From Arthrobacter sp. Leaf141 (GTDB lineage Bacteria > Actinomycetota > Actinomycetes > Actinomycetales > Micrococcaceae), in assembly GCF_001424565.1 (NCBI RefSeq), contig NZ_LMOL01000004.1, positions 62,328 through 126,327 on the forward strand: 64,000 bases of DNA, given 5' to 3'. The notes under the pieces are model-generated. The model was not told where the DNA came from. It did no database searches and saw nothing but the letters and a program-made list of their open reading frames with translations. Position 1 is the stretch's first letter; every line of letters begins with the position of its first letter. A program made the position numbers and the translations under genes. Positions 15,350-23,392 of the stretch are shown here, piece after piece.

Positions 15350-16639
15350 ATGAAAGTCCTTTTTGCCAGCCAGGCGATTGACGGCCATTTCAACCCCATG
15401 ACGGGCCTGGCCATGCGCCTCAAGGAGCGCGGGCACGACGTTCGCTGGTACACCGGCCCCGTCTTCACAGCGAAGCTGCGCGACCTTGGCATCCCCCTGC
15501 TCCCGTTCACACGGGCCATCGAACACCGGGCCGATAACCTTACGGAGCTCTACCCGGAGCGCGCCAGGCTGAAAGGCCCGCGGGCAATCGGCTTCGACGG
15601 GGAGAAGGTCTTCGCCAGCAACATCACCAATTTCTTCGAGGACATCAGCGGGATTCGCGCGGACTTTCCCTTCGACGTGGCTGTGGTGGATGCCACCATG
15701 TTCGTCCACCGCCTGCTGTCCCATCTGCTGGGCACCCCGGTGATCAATTTTGTGGCGGTTCCCAACCTGGAGAGCGATCCGTTGGTACCCCCGCTCTTTT
15801 TCGGCTTCCGGCCGCCAAGCAACCCTGTCGAACGGATGGTGCAGGCCGCCGCAGGCCTGTTGTCCGACAACGTCATCCTGCGGCCGGCCAACCAGAGCTA
15901 TCGCCGGCAACACGCCGCCTATGGCCAGCCGGTACCCCGGGAGGGACGGCTGACCGATGAACCGTACCGCTGTTCGGCCGCAATCATCCAGACCGGTACG
16001 GAGTCCTTCGACTTTCCCCGCCGGCACGCGAACCCGAAGGTCAGGTACGTTGGCTCGCTGCTGCCGTACCGGGCACCGCAGCCCGGTGCGGGGGAAGAAG
16101 ACTGGCCCACCGGGTACGCCGCAACTGTGCTGGTCACGCAGGGGACCGTGGACAATGTGGACCCGGACAAGCTTATGGTGCCGGCCCTCGAAGCCCTCAA
16201 AGACCTTGCCATGCTGGTGATTGTTGCCACCGGCGGACGCGGAACCGAAGCCCTCCAGGCACGCTACCCGCAGCCCAACGTGGTGATCCGCGACTACGTC
16301 GATTTCCCGCGCGTCCTCGAATTCACTGACGTCTTCGTCTCCAACGGCGGATTCGGCGGCGTCCAGCTGAGCCTGTCCAAAGGCGTGCCCTTGGTGGTGG
16401 CCGGCATCAATGAAGGCAAAAGCGATGTCAACGCCCGGGTGGAATATGCGCGGGTTGGCATCAACCTCCGCACGGAACGGCCCGCACCTGCAGCCATTGC
16501 CGCAGCAGTCACCCGGATCCTCGGCGACCCGGGCTGGCGGCAGCGGGCCCTGACAGTGCAGGAGCAACCAGCCGCGGCAGATCCAGCGGATGTGGCTGCG
16601 GACGTTGTGGAAAGTGCCGTTCCGCAAGCGGCTACCTGA
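15350..16639 (+). CDS. MGT-type glycosyltransferase (GT1 family)
   Basis: A 429-residue GT-B fold glycosyltransferase of the macrolide/UDP-glucosyltransferase type. The N-terminal domain opens with MKVLFASQAIDGHFNPMTGL, the usual GHxNP acceptor-domain signature. The donor-binding C-terminal domain has VTQGTVDN and then FVSNGGFGGVQLSLSKGVPL, where GG takes the place of the more usual H-GG/HxG. Family members glycosylate macrolides, flavonoids or lipids in the cytoplasm. It has its own promoter and no linked biosynthetic genes, so detoxification of a small molecule is one guess. Donor and acceptor are unknown. Confidence 0.85.
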   Translation: MKVLFASQAIDGHFNPMTGLAMRLKERGHDVRWYTGPVFTAKLRDLGIPLLPFTRAIEHRADNLTELYPERARLKGPRAIGFDGEKVFASNITNFFEDISGIRADFPFDVAVVDATMFVHRLLSHLLGTPVINFVAVPNLESDPLVPPLFFGFRPPSNPVERMVQAAAGLLSDNVILRPANQSYRRQHAAYGQPVPREGRLTDEPYRCSAAIIQTGTESFDFPRRHANPKVRYVGSLLPYRAPQPGAGEEDWPTGYAATVLVTQGTVDNVDPDKLMVPALEALKDLAMLVIVATGGRGTEALQARYPQPNVVIRDYVDFPRVLEFTDVFVSNGGFGGVQLSLSKGVPLVVAGINEGKSDVNARVEYARVGINLRTERPAPAAIAAAVTRILGDPGWRQRALTVQEQPAAADPADVAADVVESAVPQAAT

Positions 16640-16697
16640 GCGATTGTCCCGGGCCGACGGGCATCCCCTGGCCGCCGCGCCGGGCATAATGGAGGCC

Positions 16698-17384
16698 ATG
16701 CGACGGACTGTATTGGGGTTCCTGGCCGCACTGGTGCTGCTGGGGGTTTCGGCGTGCTCGGTCACCACCGAGGACCCCGGCTACGTCCCGCCCGCTCCAC
16801 TGCCACCCCTGGCGCAGCTGGAACAGGCGCCACTGGCTGACCCGGAACCTTTCGGGTCCGGACAGGACGCCCTGGCTTTCAGCACCGCTGACCGGACCGT
16901 GGCCTGCGCCCTCACCTCAGCCCGGGGCGAGCACCTTGACCTGCCGTACGAGCAGAACAACTACAGCGACGCCGCCAACAACAAACTCGCCATCGTCCCC
17001 GTGGCCCATTGCGAACTGGCCACCTATCCGGCGCCCCTGCCGGAGGACGTCAAGGACGACTGCGCCGGTACGGGCCTGGGGTACCTGGGTGGGGTCGCGC
17101 TGCTGTCCCCTGACAAGGCGGGCTACGGTGAATGCCGCTCCGGCGTCACACAGCTGGAGGCTGCCTACGGACCCCGCGGTTCCAAGGCCGGCGTGATGGC
17201 CGAACTGCCCGTCCTGGCGGACGGCCAAAACCTGGAACGGAACGGGCTGCGCTGCTCCGCCTACAACGGCGGGGTGGCGTGCGGAAACATTTCGGCAGGC
17301 GTCGGATTCTTCGTTTCGCCCGGGAAATACGAGTTGATCCAGGCTCCCGCCGGTACCCCCTCTCCGGCGCCCGCCAAGCCCTGA
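16698..17384 (+). CDS. Lipoprotein of unknown function
   Basis: A 228-residue exported lipoprotein. The signal peptide MRRTVLGFLAALVLLG ends in the lipobox VSAC, with Cys20 as the lipidation site. A proline-rich stretch (PPAPLPPLAQ) follows. The mature domain has further cysteines (VACALTS, AHCELA, DDCAG, YGECRS, LRCSAY, VACGNI) that could form disulfides outside the membrane. No family is recognised. The ATG at 16698 was preferred to the one at 16689 because CATAAT (16685-16690) ends 7 bases upstream and the signal peptide then begins with MRR. Leaderless translation is likely. Confidence 0.75.
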   Translation: MRRTVLGFLAALVLLGVSACSVTTEDPGYVPPAPLPPLAQLEQAPLADPEPFGSGQDALAFSTADRTVACALTSARGEHLDLPYEQNNYSDAANNKLAIVPVAHCELATYPAPLPEDVKDDCAGTGLGYLGGVALLSPDKAGYGECRSGVTQLEAAYGPRGSKAGVMAELPVLADGQNLERNGLRCSAYNGGVACGNISAGVGFFVSPGKYELIQAPAGTPSPAPAKP

Positions 17385-17395
17385 AATTCCGCGTA

Positions 17396-17425
17396 TTCAC
17401 GCGGTTTTTCTACGTCCCATAGAAT
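17396..17425 (+). promoter_or_regulatory. Promoter of sucCD
   Basis: TTCACG (17396-17401), an 18-base spacer and TAGAAT (17420-17425) give a housekeeping-type promoter with a leader of about 185 bases before sucC. A second TANNNT box (TAGTCT, 17449-17454) may be an alternative start. The remaining leader up to 17617 shows no clear structured element. Confidence 0.5.
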
Positions 17426-17617
17426 AGTGTGCTTCCTCACATAAGGGGTAGTCTGGAACGGCCCGGTCCCATCAAAGGACTAGAGTTCCCCATGGAGCAT
17501 TACGCCGCGTGGCTTGTTTCCAACAGGCCGCCGGTGCGTGCATTCCGCAGCCCGGTCATCATCTGCGATGGTGCCCGACTGTACAGAAACTACTTCGACG
17601 TAGAAGGACACTAAACC

Positions 17618-18787
17618 GTGGACCTGTTTGAATACCAGGCGCGCGATATGTTCGAGGCGCACGGTGTACCCGTGCTTGCCGGCATCGTGGCGTACACCCC
17701 AGAAGAAGCAAAAGCAGCTGCCGAGAAAATCGGCGGCGTGACTGTTGTCAAAGCACAGGTCAAGGCCGGTGGCCGCGGTAAGGCCGGCGGCGTGAAGGTT
17801 GCCAAGACCGCCGATGAGGCGTTTGAGCACTCCACCAACATCCTGGGCATGGACATCAAGGGCCACACCGTCAACAAGGTGATGATTGCCCAGGGTGCCG
17901 ACATTGCCGAGGAATTCTACTTCTCCGTCCTCCTGGACCGTGCCAACCGCAACTACCTGGCCATGTGCTCGGTTGAAGGCGGCATGGAAATCGAACAGCT
18001 CGCCGTCGAACGCCCTGACGCGCTGGCCAGGATCGCGGTCGATCCCGCTGTGGGCATCGACCAGGCCAAGGCCGACGAGATCGTCGCCGCTGCGGGCTTC
18101 TCAGAGGAACTGCGCGGCAAGGTCGCCGCGGTCATCCTCAAGCTCTGGGATGTCTTCAAGAAGGAAGACGCCACCCTGGTGGAGGTCAACCCGCTGGTCC
18201 GCACCGGTGCCGGCGACATCGTGGCACTGGACGGCAAGGTCTCGCTGGACGAGAACGCCGACTTCCGCCACCCCAAGCACGCCGCCCTTGAAGACAAGGA
18301 CGCAGCGGATCCCCTCGAGGCCAAGGCCAAGGCCCAGGACCTCAACTACGTCAAGCTGGACGGCGAAGTGGGCATCATCGGCAACGGTGCAGGCCTGGTC
18401 ATGTCCACCCTCGACGTGGTGGCCTACGCCGGCGAAAGCCACGGCAACGTCAAGCCCGCCAACTTCCTGGACATCGGCGGTGGAGCTTCCGCCGAGGTCA
18501 TGGCCGCAGGCCTGGACGTCATCCTGGGCGACGAGCAGGTCAAGGCCGTCTTTGTGAACGTCTTCGGTGGCATCACCGCATGTGACGCCGTGGCCAAGGG
18601 CATCGTCGGCGCGCTGGCCGAACTGGGCTCCTCCGCCAACAAGCCGCTGGTGGTCCGCCTCGACGGCAACAACGTCGAAGAAGGCCGCCGCATCCTCACC
18701 GAGGCCAACCACCCGCTGGTTACCCTGGCCGCCACCATGGACGAGGGCGCCGACAAGGCCGCCGAACTCGCCAACGCAGCGAAGTAA
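17618..18787 (+). CDS. sucC: Succinate-CoA ligase, beta subunit
   Basis: A 389-residue beta subunit of succinyl-CoA synthetase, the TCA-cycle enzyme that makes ATP or GTP from succinyl-CoA. The ATP-grasp domain begins [19 protein letters not shown], with the nucleotide-binding stretch [16 protein letters not shown]. The metal site region is VEVNPLV, and the C-terminal CoA-ligase domain contains [17 protein letters not shown] and [16 protein letters not shown]. The start is GTG at 17618 with GAAGGA upstream. It is 11 bp from sucD in the same transcript. Normal length and complete. Confidence 0.97.
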   Translation: MDLFEYQARDMFEAHGVPVLAGIVAYTPEEAKAAAEKIGGVTVVKAQVKAGGRGKAGGVKVAKTADEAFEHSTNILGMDIKGHTVNKVMIAQGADIAEEFYFSVLLDRANRNYLAMCSVEGGMEIEQLAVERPDALARIAVDPAVGIDQAKADEIVAAAGFSEELRGKVAAVILKLWDVFKKEDATLVEVNPLVRTGAGDIVALDGKVSLDENADFRHPKHAALEDKDAADPLEAKAKAQDLNYVKLDGEVGIIGNGAGLVMSTLDVVAYAGESHGNVKPANFLDIGGGASAEVMAAGLDVILGDEQVKAVFVNVFGGITACDAVAKGIVGALAELGSSANKPLVVRLDGNNVEEGRRILTEANHPLVTLAATMDEGADKAAELANAAK

Positions 18788-18798
18788 GGGACGCGACA

Positions 18799-19701
18799 AT
18801 GTCTATCTACCTCAATAAAGACTCCAAGGTCATCGTCCAGGGCATCACCGGCGGCGAAGGCACCAAGCACACCGCCCTGATGCTCAAGGCCGGCACCAAC
18901 ATTGTTGGCGGCGTCAACGCCCGCAAGGCCGGCACCACGGTCCTGCACGGCGAGAAGGAAATCACCGTCTTCGGCACCGTCAAGGAAGCCATCGCCGAAA
19001 CCGGCGCAGACGTCTCCATCGTCTTCGTTCCGCCGGCATTCACCAAGGACGCCGTTGTTGAAGCCATCGAAGCCGGCATCGGCCTTGTAGTGGTCATCAC
19101 CGAGGGTGTTCCCGTCCAGGACTCCGCAGAGTTCTGGGCCCTGGCCCAGTCCAAGGTGGACGCAGAAGGCAACCAGGTCACCCGCATCATCGGACCTAAC
19201 TGCCCCGGCATCATCACCCCCGGCGAAGCCCTCGTGGGCATCACCCCGGCAAACATCACCGGCAAGGGCCCCATCGGCCTGGTATCCAAGTCCGGTACGT
19301 TGACCTACCAGATGATGTACGAACTGCGCGACCTGGGCTTCTCCACCGCCATCGGCATCGGCGGTGACCCCGTCATCGGTACCACGCACATCGACGCCCT
19401 GGCCGCGTTCGAAGCCGACCCCGAGACCAAGGCCATCGTGATGATCGGTGAAATCGGCGGCGACGCCGAAGAGCGTGCAGCCGATTACATCAATGCCCAC
19501 GTCACCAAGCCCGTTGTGGGCTACGTGGCCGGGTTCACCGCTCCCGAAGGCAAGACCATGGGCCACGCAGGCGCCATCGTCTCCGGCTCGGCCGGCACCG
19601 CCCAGGCCAAGAAGGAAGCCCTCGAGGCCGCCGGCGTAAAGGTCGGCAAGACGCCGTCCGAGACCGCCACGCTGCTGCGCGAAGTCTTCGCAGCCCTCTA
19701 G
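18799..19701 (+). CDS. sucD: Succinate-CoA ligase, alpha subunit
   Basis: The 300-residue alpha subunit of succinyl-CoA synthetase. It binds CoA through the N-terminal Rossmann domain ([18 protein letters not shown]) and carries the phosphorylated histidine, His256, in [36 protein letters not shown] and [13 protein letters not shown] are further family signatures. It pairs with sucC and ends 15 bases before a strong intrinsic terminator, so sucCD is a closed two-gene operon. Confidence 0.97.
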   Translation: MSIYLNKDSKVIVQGITGGEGTKHTALMLKAGTNIVGGVNARKAGTTVLHGEKEITVFGTVKEAIAETGADVSIVFVPPAFTKDAVVEAIEAGIGLVVVITEGVPVQDSAEFWALAQSKVDAEGNQVTRIIGPNCPGIITPGEALVGITPANITGKGPIGLVSKSGTLTYQMMYELRDLGFSTAIGIGGDPVIGTTHIDALAAFEADPETKAIVMIGEIGGDAEERAADYINAHVTKPVVGYVAGFTAPEGKTMGHAGAIVSGSAGTAQAKKEALEAAGVKVGKTPSETATLLREVFAAL

Positions 19702-19716
19702 GTTCACAGCACAGAG

Positions 19717-19769
19717 CGCGGGGCCATCTGCCATCCTCTTGGACGGCAGGTGGCCCCGCGTTTTTGTTT
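19717..19769 (+). terminator. Intrinsic terminator of sucCD
   Basis: A 16-bp stem (CGCGGGGCCATCTGCC at 19717-19732 with 19745-19760, one G-T wobble) is followed by TTTTTGTTT (19761-19769). Confidence 0.93.
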
Positions 19770-19771
19770 AA

Positions 19772-19826
19772 GTACGACGGCGGTCCGGTCACCTTCCCAG
19801 CGGAGGTGGCCGGACCGTCGTCGTAC
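19772..19826. repeat. Second long hairpin between convergent transcripts
   Basis: A 23-bp imperfect inverted repeat (19772-19794 with 19804-19826, two non-Watson-Crick positions) closes a 9-base loop right behind the sucD terminator and before the end of the minus-strand SRPBCC gene. It has no T-tract on either strand and probably blocks convergent read-through. Confidence 0.6.
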
Positions 19827-19847
19827 GCTGGTCCGTGCCGCTGGCGC

Positions 19848-20330
19848 CTAGACTTTTGCGCCGCTGAGCAGCTCGTCCAGGCGTTCGTAGCCCTCCGTCA
19901 TGCCGCCCTCCATGCCGGACTGCGCCATGCCGTCGCGGGCCTCTAGGGACGGATAAACCGAATGGCCCCTCAGCCGGGTACGGCCGTTCCCGAGGTCCTC
20001 AAACGTCATGAACTCGATGCTGACCACGTCAGGGTAGCCGCCGAATTCAAACGTCTGGATGGCGAACTCATTTTCCCTGACGGTATGGAAAACGCCGCTG
20101 AACTGGTATGCCACGCCGTCGGGCCCTGTGTGCAGGTAGCTGTAGCTCCCGCCGGTGCGGAAATCGTAGTGGTCGATTTTCATCTTGAGCCCGCGCGGCC
20201 CGAGCCACTGGGCGATCAGGTCCGGCTCCTTGTGCGCGCGGAAGACATCGGCGACGGGGAAATCAAACTCCCGCTCGGAGTCGATGAAGGGCAGGCCTTC
20301 GGGGATTGTGAGGTTGAGTGGATTGCTCAT
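19848..20330 (-). CDS. SRPBCC (AHSA1-like) domain protein
   Basis: A 160-residue START/AHSA1-like protein. REFDFPVADVFRAHKEPDLIAQW, GGSYSYLHTGPDGVAYQFSG and GMEGGMTEGYERLDELL are typical of the AHSA1 group whose genes sit next to ArsR-type regulators. Such proteins bind hydrophobic ligands in a helix-grip pocket; no enzymatic role can be assigned. ATG 20330 is preceded by GAAGGA and overlaps the ArsR stop (ATGA), so the pair is coupled. Confidence 0.88.
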   Translation of the reverse strand: MSNPLNLTIPEGLPFIDSEREFDFPVADVFRAHKEPDLIAQWLGPRGLKMKIDHYDFRTGGSYSYLHTGPDGVAYQFSGVFHTVRENEFAIQTFEFGGYPDVVSIEFMTFEDLGNGRTRLRGHSVYPSLEARDGMAQSGMEGGMTEGYERLDELLSGAKV

Positions 20331-20686
20331 GATGGTTCCTTCTCCTGGGTGCCGCGGCTGGCGGCGTTGGTTTGGAGTACGGCGTCCAGGCTGCGGAACT
20401 GCGCCTCGCGGACCAGCCTGTACTGGTCGATCCACGCGGTAAGCGCCTCGAGCCGTGCGGGATTCAGATGGACGGGCCGTCGTTGGGCGTCCCTGCTGCG
20501 GGTGACAAGCTGCGCCTGCTCAAGCACCTGGATGTGACGCGAAACTGCCTGCTTGGAAATGTCGAACGGTTCCGCGAGTTCGTTCACTGTGGCCGCCCCC
20601 CGGCTCAGCCGGGCGATGATGCCGCGCCGGACGGGATCCGCCAGGGCCATAAAGGCCGAGTCGAGAGCTTCGTCCCTGGCGTCCAC
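20327..20686 (-). CDS. ArsR-family transcriptional regulator
   Basis: A 119-residue winged-helix repressor: ALADPVRRGIIARLSRG (helix 1), TVNELAEPFDISKQAVSRHI (recognition helix) and QRRPVHLNPARL (wing). There are no metal-binding cysteine pairs, as in the ArsR proteins partnered with SRPBCC domains. The start chosen is GTG 20686, with AGAAGG nine bases upstream; a TTG at 20707 would lengthen it by seven residues. The upstream DNA holds AT-rich repeats, a likely autoregulatory operator. Confidence 0.88.
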   Translation of the reverse strand: MDARDEALDSAFMALADPVRRGIIARLSRGAATVNELAEPFDISKQAVSRHIQVLEQAQLVTRSRDAQRRPVHLNPARLEALTAWIDQYRLVREAQFRSLDAVLQTNAASRGTQEKEPS

Positions 20687-20700
20687 TGGAACCTGCCTTC

Positions 20701-20738
20701 TAATCAACTGATTTGTTTATCAACTACTTGATTGATTA
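20701..20738. promoter_or_regulatory. AT-rich operator region of the ArsR/SRPBCC unit
   Basis: ATCAACT occurs twice as a direct repeat (20703-20709 and 20719-20725), and TAATCAA (20701-20707) is inverted as TTGATTA (20732-20738). In GC-rich surroundings this dense AT-rich repeat upstream of an ArsR gene is best read as its own binding region. Confidence 0.5.
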
Positions 20739-20797
20739 AGAGTACGCCCGGCGGTGGACCATCGCAAGGGTTTCGAGCCTTGTGGCAATCAGGGTAA

Positions 20798-20821
20798 GTT
20801 TGTTAGTATGTCAGTACAAAC
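20798..20821 (+). promoter_or_regulatory. Operator copy 1 (tautomerase gene)
   Basis: The motif ATGTCAGTACAAAC (20808-20821) overlaps and follows a likely -10 TAGTAT (20804-20809). Together with GTTTGT at 20798-20803 it makes an inverted repeat (GTTTGT / ACAAAC). The same 14-mer occurs upstream of the iolC and sugar ABC operons. Here its position over the -10 and transcription start suggests repression. Confidence 0.65.
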
Positions 20822-20839
20822 TTTGCTGAAGGAGAAAAG

Positions 20840-21244
20840 GTGCCACTGGTACGCATTGATGTTAATGAAGGACGCAGCCGCCAGGATCTGCAGCGGCTCA
20901 GCCGCGGGATCCACGACGCCATCCTTGGCGAGTACGGCATTCCGGAGCGGGACTATTTCCATATCCTGACCGAGCACCCTGCAGGCCAGATCGTTGCCCA
21001 GGATGCCGGCCTGGGCTTCGAGCGGACCGGGGGAGTGGTGATGATCCAGATCTTCACGCAGGGCGGCCGTTCGCAGGAGGCCAAGCAGCGGCTGTTCGCT
21101 GCCGTGGCCGGAAAGCTCGCCACGGTGGGTGTCGCCGGTGAGGACGTTTTTATCGGCTATGTGGAAAATACGGCCGGCGACTGGTCGTTTGGATTCGGCC
21201 GCGCGCAGTATGTCACCGGCGAATTGGCGGTCCCGGCAAAGTAG
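20840..21244 (+). CDS. Tautomerase-superfamily protein, probable iol-regulon member
   Basis: A 134-residue protein of the 4-oxalocrotonate tautomerase/MIF superfamily. After removal of Met it begins PLVRIDV, giving the catalytic N-terminal proline. GIHDAILGEYGIPERDYFHIL and VVMIQIFTQGGRSQEAKQRLF match the beta-alpha-beta fold, and VFIGYVENTAGDWSFGFG is the C-terminal loop of the longer tautomerase_3-like group. The GTG start at 20840 follows GAAGGAG. It has its own promoter with an operator identical to the one in front of the inositol operon 0.5 kb downstream, so a keto-enol step in inositol breakdown is a plausible but unproven role. Confidence 0.82.
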   Translation: MPLVRIDVNEGRSRQDLQRLSRGIHDAILGEYGIPERDYFHILTEHPAGQIVAQDAGLGFERTGGVVMIQIFTQGGRSQEAKQRLFAAVAGKLATVGVAGEDVFIGYVENTAGDWSFGFGRAQYVTGELAVPAK

Positions 21245-21297
21245 GTCGGCGGCGGGGCCGGTGGACTTTTCCGGCCGCCGAAATGTTTGTTGTAAGC

Positions 21298-21342
21298 ATG
21301 TCAGTACAAACCTTTGACAGGACATTCGATCTAAGGCAAAGT
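21298..21342 (+). promoter_or_regulatory. Operator copy 2 and promoter of the iolC operon
   Basis: ATGTCAGTACAAAC (21298-21311) is followed after 2 bases by a perfect -35 TTGACA (21314-21319). A 17-base spacer leads to a weak -10 CAAAGT (21337-21342). GTTTGT at 21285-21290 again makes an inverted repeat with ACAAAC. The leader to the iolC GTG is about 90 bases. Confidence 0.7.
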
Positions 21343-21434
21343 AGTGCGTGTGGCCCCCGCCACGGCCTGCCAGTTCCGGAGCTCCTGCAGTTTCAGAGGT
21401 CCAGAGTTTCACACCAGAAAGGTCCACGATTACC

Positions 21435-22439
21435 GTGACCCATGAGCTTCTTACGATCGGGCGCATCAGCGTTGATATCTACCCGAACGATATCGGGGTG
21501 GACCTGGAGGACGTTACGTCCTTCGGGAAGTACCTTGGTGGATCGCCGTCGAATGTGGCAGTTGCTGCTGCGCGGCATGGCCGGAAGGCCGGGGTGATCA
21601 CCAGGACGGGCGATGACGCGTTCGGTAACTTCCTGCACCGTGAGCTGCATAAGTTCAATGTGGACGACGCCTTTGTCTCCCCGGTACCGGATCTTCCCAC
21701 GGCCGTGACGTTCTGCGCGATCAAGCCGGCCACCGACGAGTTCCCGCTGTACTTCTACGGCCGGTTCCCCACCGCGCCGGACCTCCAGATCGAGGCCTCC
21801 GGGCTCGACCTTGACGCCATCCGCGATGCCGGGATCTTCTGGTCCACGGTGACCGGCCTGTGCCAGGAGCCCAGCCGCAGCGCCCACGCCGCCGCCCACG
21901 AAGCCCGCCCCCGCACAGGCCTGAAGGAGGGCCAGTTCACCATCCTGGACCTCGACTACCGGCCCATGTTCTGGGCATCTGAAGAAGAGGCCCGCTCGGA
22001 GGTCGCAAAGATCCTGCCGCACGCCACCGTGGCGATCGGCAACGACAAGGAATGCGCTGTCGCCGTGGGCGAGGGCACCCCGGATGAGCAGGCCGACCGG
22101 CTGCTCGCTGCCGGCGTCGAAATCGCCGTGGTCAAGCTTGGCCCGGAGGGTGTGATGGCAAAGACCCGCACGGAGCGTGTTGTCTCCGCCCCGGTTCCCG
22201 TGGAGACCGTAAACGGGCTCGGTGCCGGCGACTCGTTTGGCGGTGCCTTCTGCCACGGCCTGCTCTCCGGGTGGCCGCTGGCTGAAGTCCTGGATTACGC
22301 CAACGCTGCCGGGGCCATCGTCGCCTCGCGGCTGTCCTGCGCCGATGCCATGCCGACGCCGGACGAGGTCACCTCGCTGCTGGCCGAACGCGGACGCCTG
22401 GTCCCCGGCCGGTTCGCCACCGAAGGAGCAACGCTGTGA
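21435..22439 (+). CDS. iolC: 5-dehydro-2-deoxygluconokinase
   Basis: A 334-residue PfkB-family sugar kinase that phosphorylates 2-deoxy-5-keto-D-gluconate in inositol catabolism. The N-terminus (ELLTIGRISVDIYPNDIGVDLED, then FGKYLGGSPSNVAVAAARHG) is the IolC signature. The C-terminal ATP and anion-hole motif is NGLGAGDSFGGAF with the catalytic Asp near residue 265. GTG 21435 was chosen because homologous sequence begins there; AAAGG lies 13 bases upstream. It is the first gene of an eight-gene operon and overlaps the next by GTGA. Confidence 0.93.
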   Translation: MTHELLTIGRISVDIYPNDIGVDLEDVTSFGKYLGGSPSNVAVAAARHGRKAGVITRTGDDAFGNFLHRELHKFNVDDAFVSPVPDLPTAVTFCAIKPATDEFPLYFYGRFPTAPDLQIEASGLDLDAIRDAGIFWSTVTGLCQEPSRSAHAAAHEARPRTGLKEGQFTILDLDYRPMFWASEEEARSEVAKILPHATVAIGNDKECAVAVGEGTPDEQADRLLAAGVEIAVVKLGPEGVMAKTRTERVVSAPVPVETVNGLGAGDSFGGAFCHGLLSGWPLAEVLDYANAAGAIVASRLSCADAMPTPDEVTSLLAERGRLVPGRFATEGATL

Positions 22440-23386
22440 CCGTCACGTCCGTCTCCACCACCGCGGTCGATGATGATCCCCGCCGCTACGCGCACCTGAG
22501 CACCCTGCGGTTGGAAGACCCGGACGCTGTGGCCCGCGCCGCGAAGGCCCGGCGCCGCCACCCCGGCCTGAAATACGGCCGGCAGAACTTCATCGTGGCA
22601 GCGGACCATCCGGCCCGCGGCGCCCTGGCCGTTGGTCCCGACCCGGTAGCGATGGCGGACCGCCGCCTGCTGCTGGACCGGCTCCAGATCGCCTTGGCCA
22701 ACCCGGCCGTTGACGGGGTGCTGGCCTCCCCGGACATCATGGACGACCTGCTGCTCCTGGGCGCACTGGAGGGCAAACTCGTTTTCGGTTCGATGAACCG
22801 GGGCGGCCTGGCCGGCCTGGTCAACGAGCTTGATGACCGTTTCACCGGCCACACCGCTGCGGCGCTGGCGGCTCTGGGTGCTGATGGCGGGAAGATGCTG
22901 ACCCGCATCTGCCTGGGCGACCCGGACACGGTGGTTACCCTCGAGGCCACGGCCAAGGCCATCGACTCCCTGGCCGAACGCAGACTCATCGCCATGGTGG
23001 AACCGTTTCTGTCGGTCCGCGACGGGCAGGGCCGGGTCCGCAACGACCTGTCTGCCGACGCCGTGGTCAAATCCGTTGGCATCGCGCAGGGCCTGGGCTC
23101 CACCAGCGCCTACACCTGGATGAAGCTGCCCGTTGTGGCCGACATGGAACGCGTGATGGCGGCCACCACGTTGCCCACCGTCCTGCTGGGCGGGGACCCT
23201 GCCGGGACCCAGGACGAGGTGTTTGCCACCTGGCAGGCAGCGCTGGCGTTGCCCGGCGTACAGGGCCTGACAGTGGGCCGCACCTTGCTCTACCCGCAGG
23301 ACGGCGATGTGGCAGGCGCCGTTGCGGCCGCCGCTTCCCTCCTGCACCACACCACATCAGTCCACACCGCCGAAGCATCGGAGTAG
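22436..23386 (+). CDS. Cgl0159-type (beta/alpha)8 protein, candidate DKGP aldolase
   Basis: A 316-residue class I-aldolase-like TIM-barrel protein with NFIVAADHPARGALAVG, FGSMNRGGLAGL, TAAALAALGADGGKMLTRI and YTWMKLPVVADMERV. Possible Schiff-base lysines are present in GGKMLTRI and WMKLPV. It resembles the actinobacterial Cgl0159 family found beside iolC. Since the cluster has no classical iolJ, I infer that it cleaves 2-deoxy-5-keto-gluconate 6-phosphate to malonate semialdehyde and dihydroxyacetone phosphate. It starts with GTG overlapping the iolC stop. Confidence 0.75.
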   Translation: MTVTSVSTTAVDDDPRRYAHLSTLRLEDPDAVARAAKARRRHPGLKYGRQNFIVAADHPARGALAVGPDPVAMADRRLLLDRLQIALANPAVDGVLASPDIMDDLLLLGALEGKLVFGSMNRGGLAGLVNELDDRFTGHTAAALAALGADGGKMLTRICLGDPDTVVTLEATAKAIDSLAERRLIAMVEPFLSVRDGQGRVRNDLSADAVVKSVGIAQGLGSTSAYTWMKLPVVADMERVMAATTLPTVLLGGDPAGTQDEVFATWQAALALPGVQGLTVGRTLLYPQDGDVAGAVAAAASLLHHTTSVHTAEASE

Positions 23387-23392
23387 GCCCTC

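Noticed and set aside
17429..17614. A 61-codon open frame upstream of sucC, possible leader peptide
   Set aside because: No ribosome binding site at its start, no recognisable pattern, and it lies in the sucCD leader where any open frame can arise in GC-rich DNA. Kept as leader, not gene.
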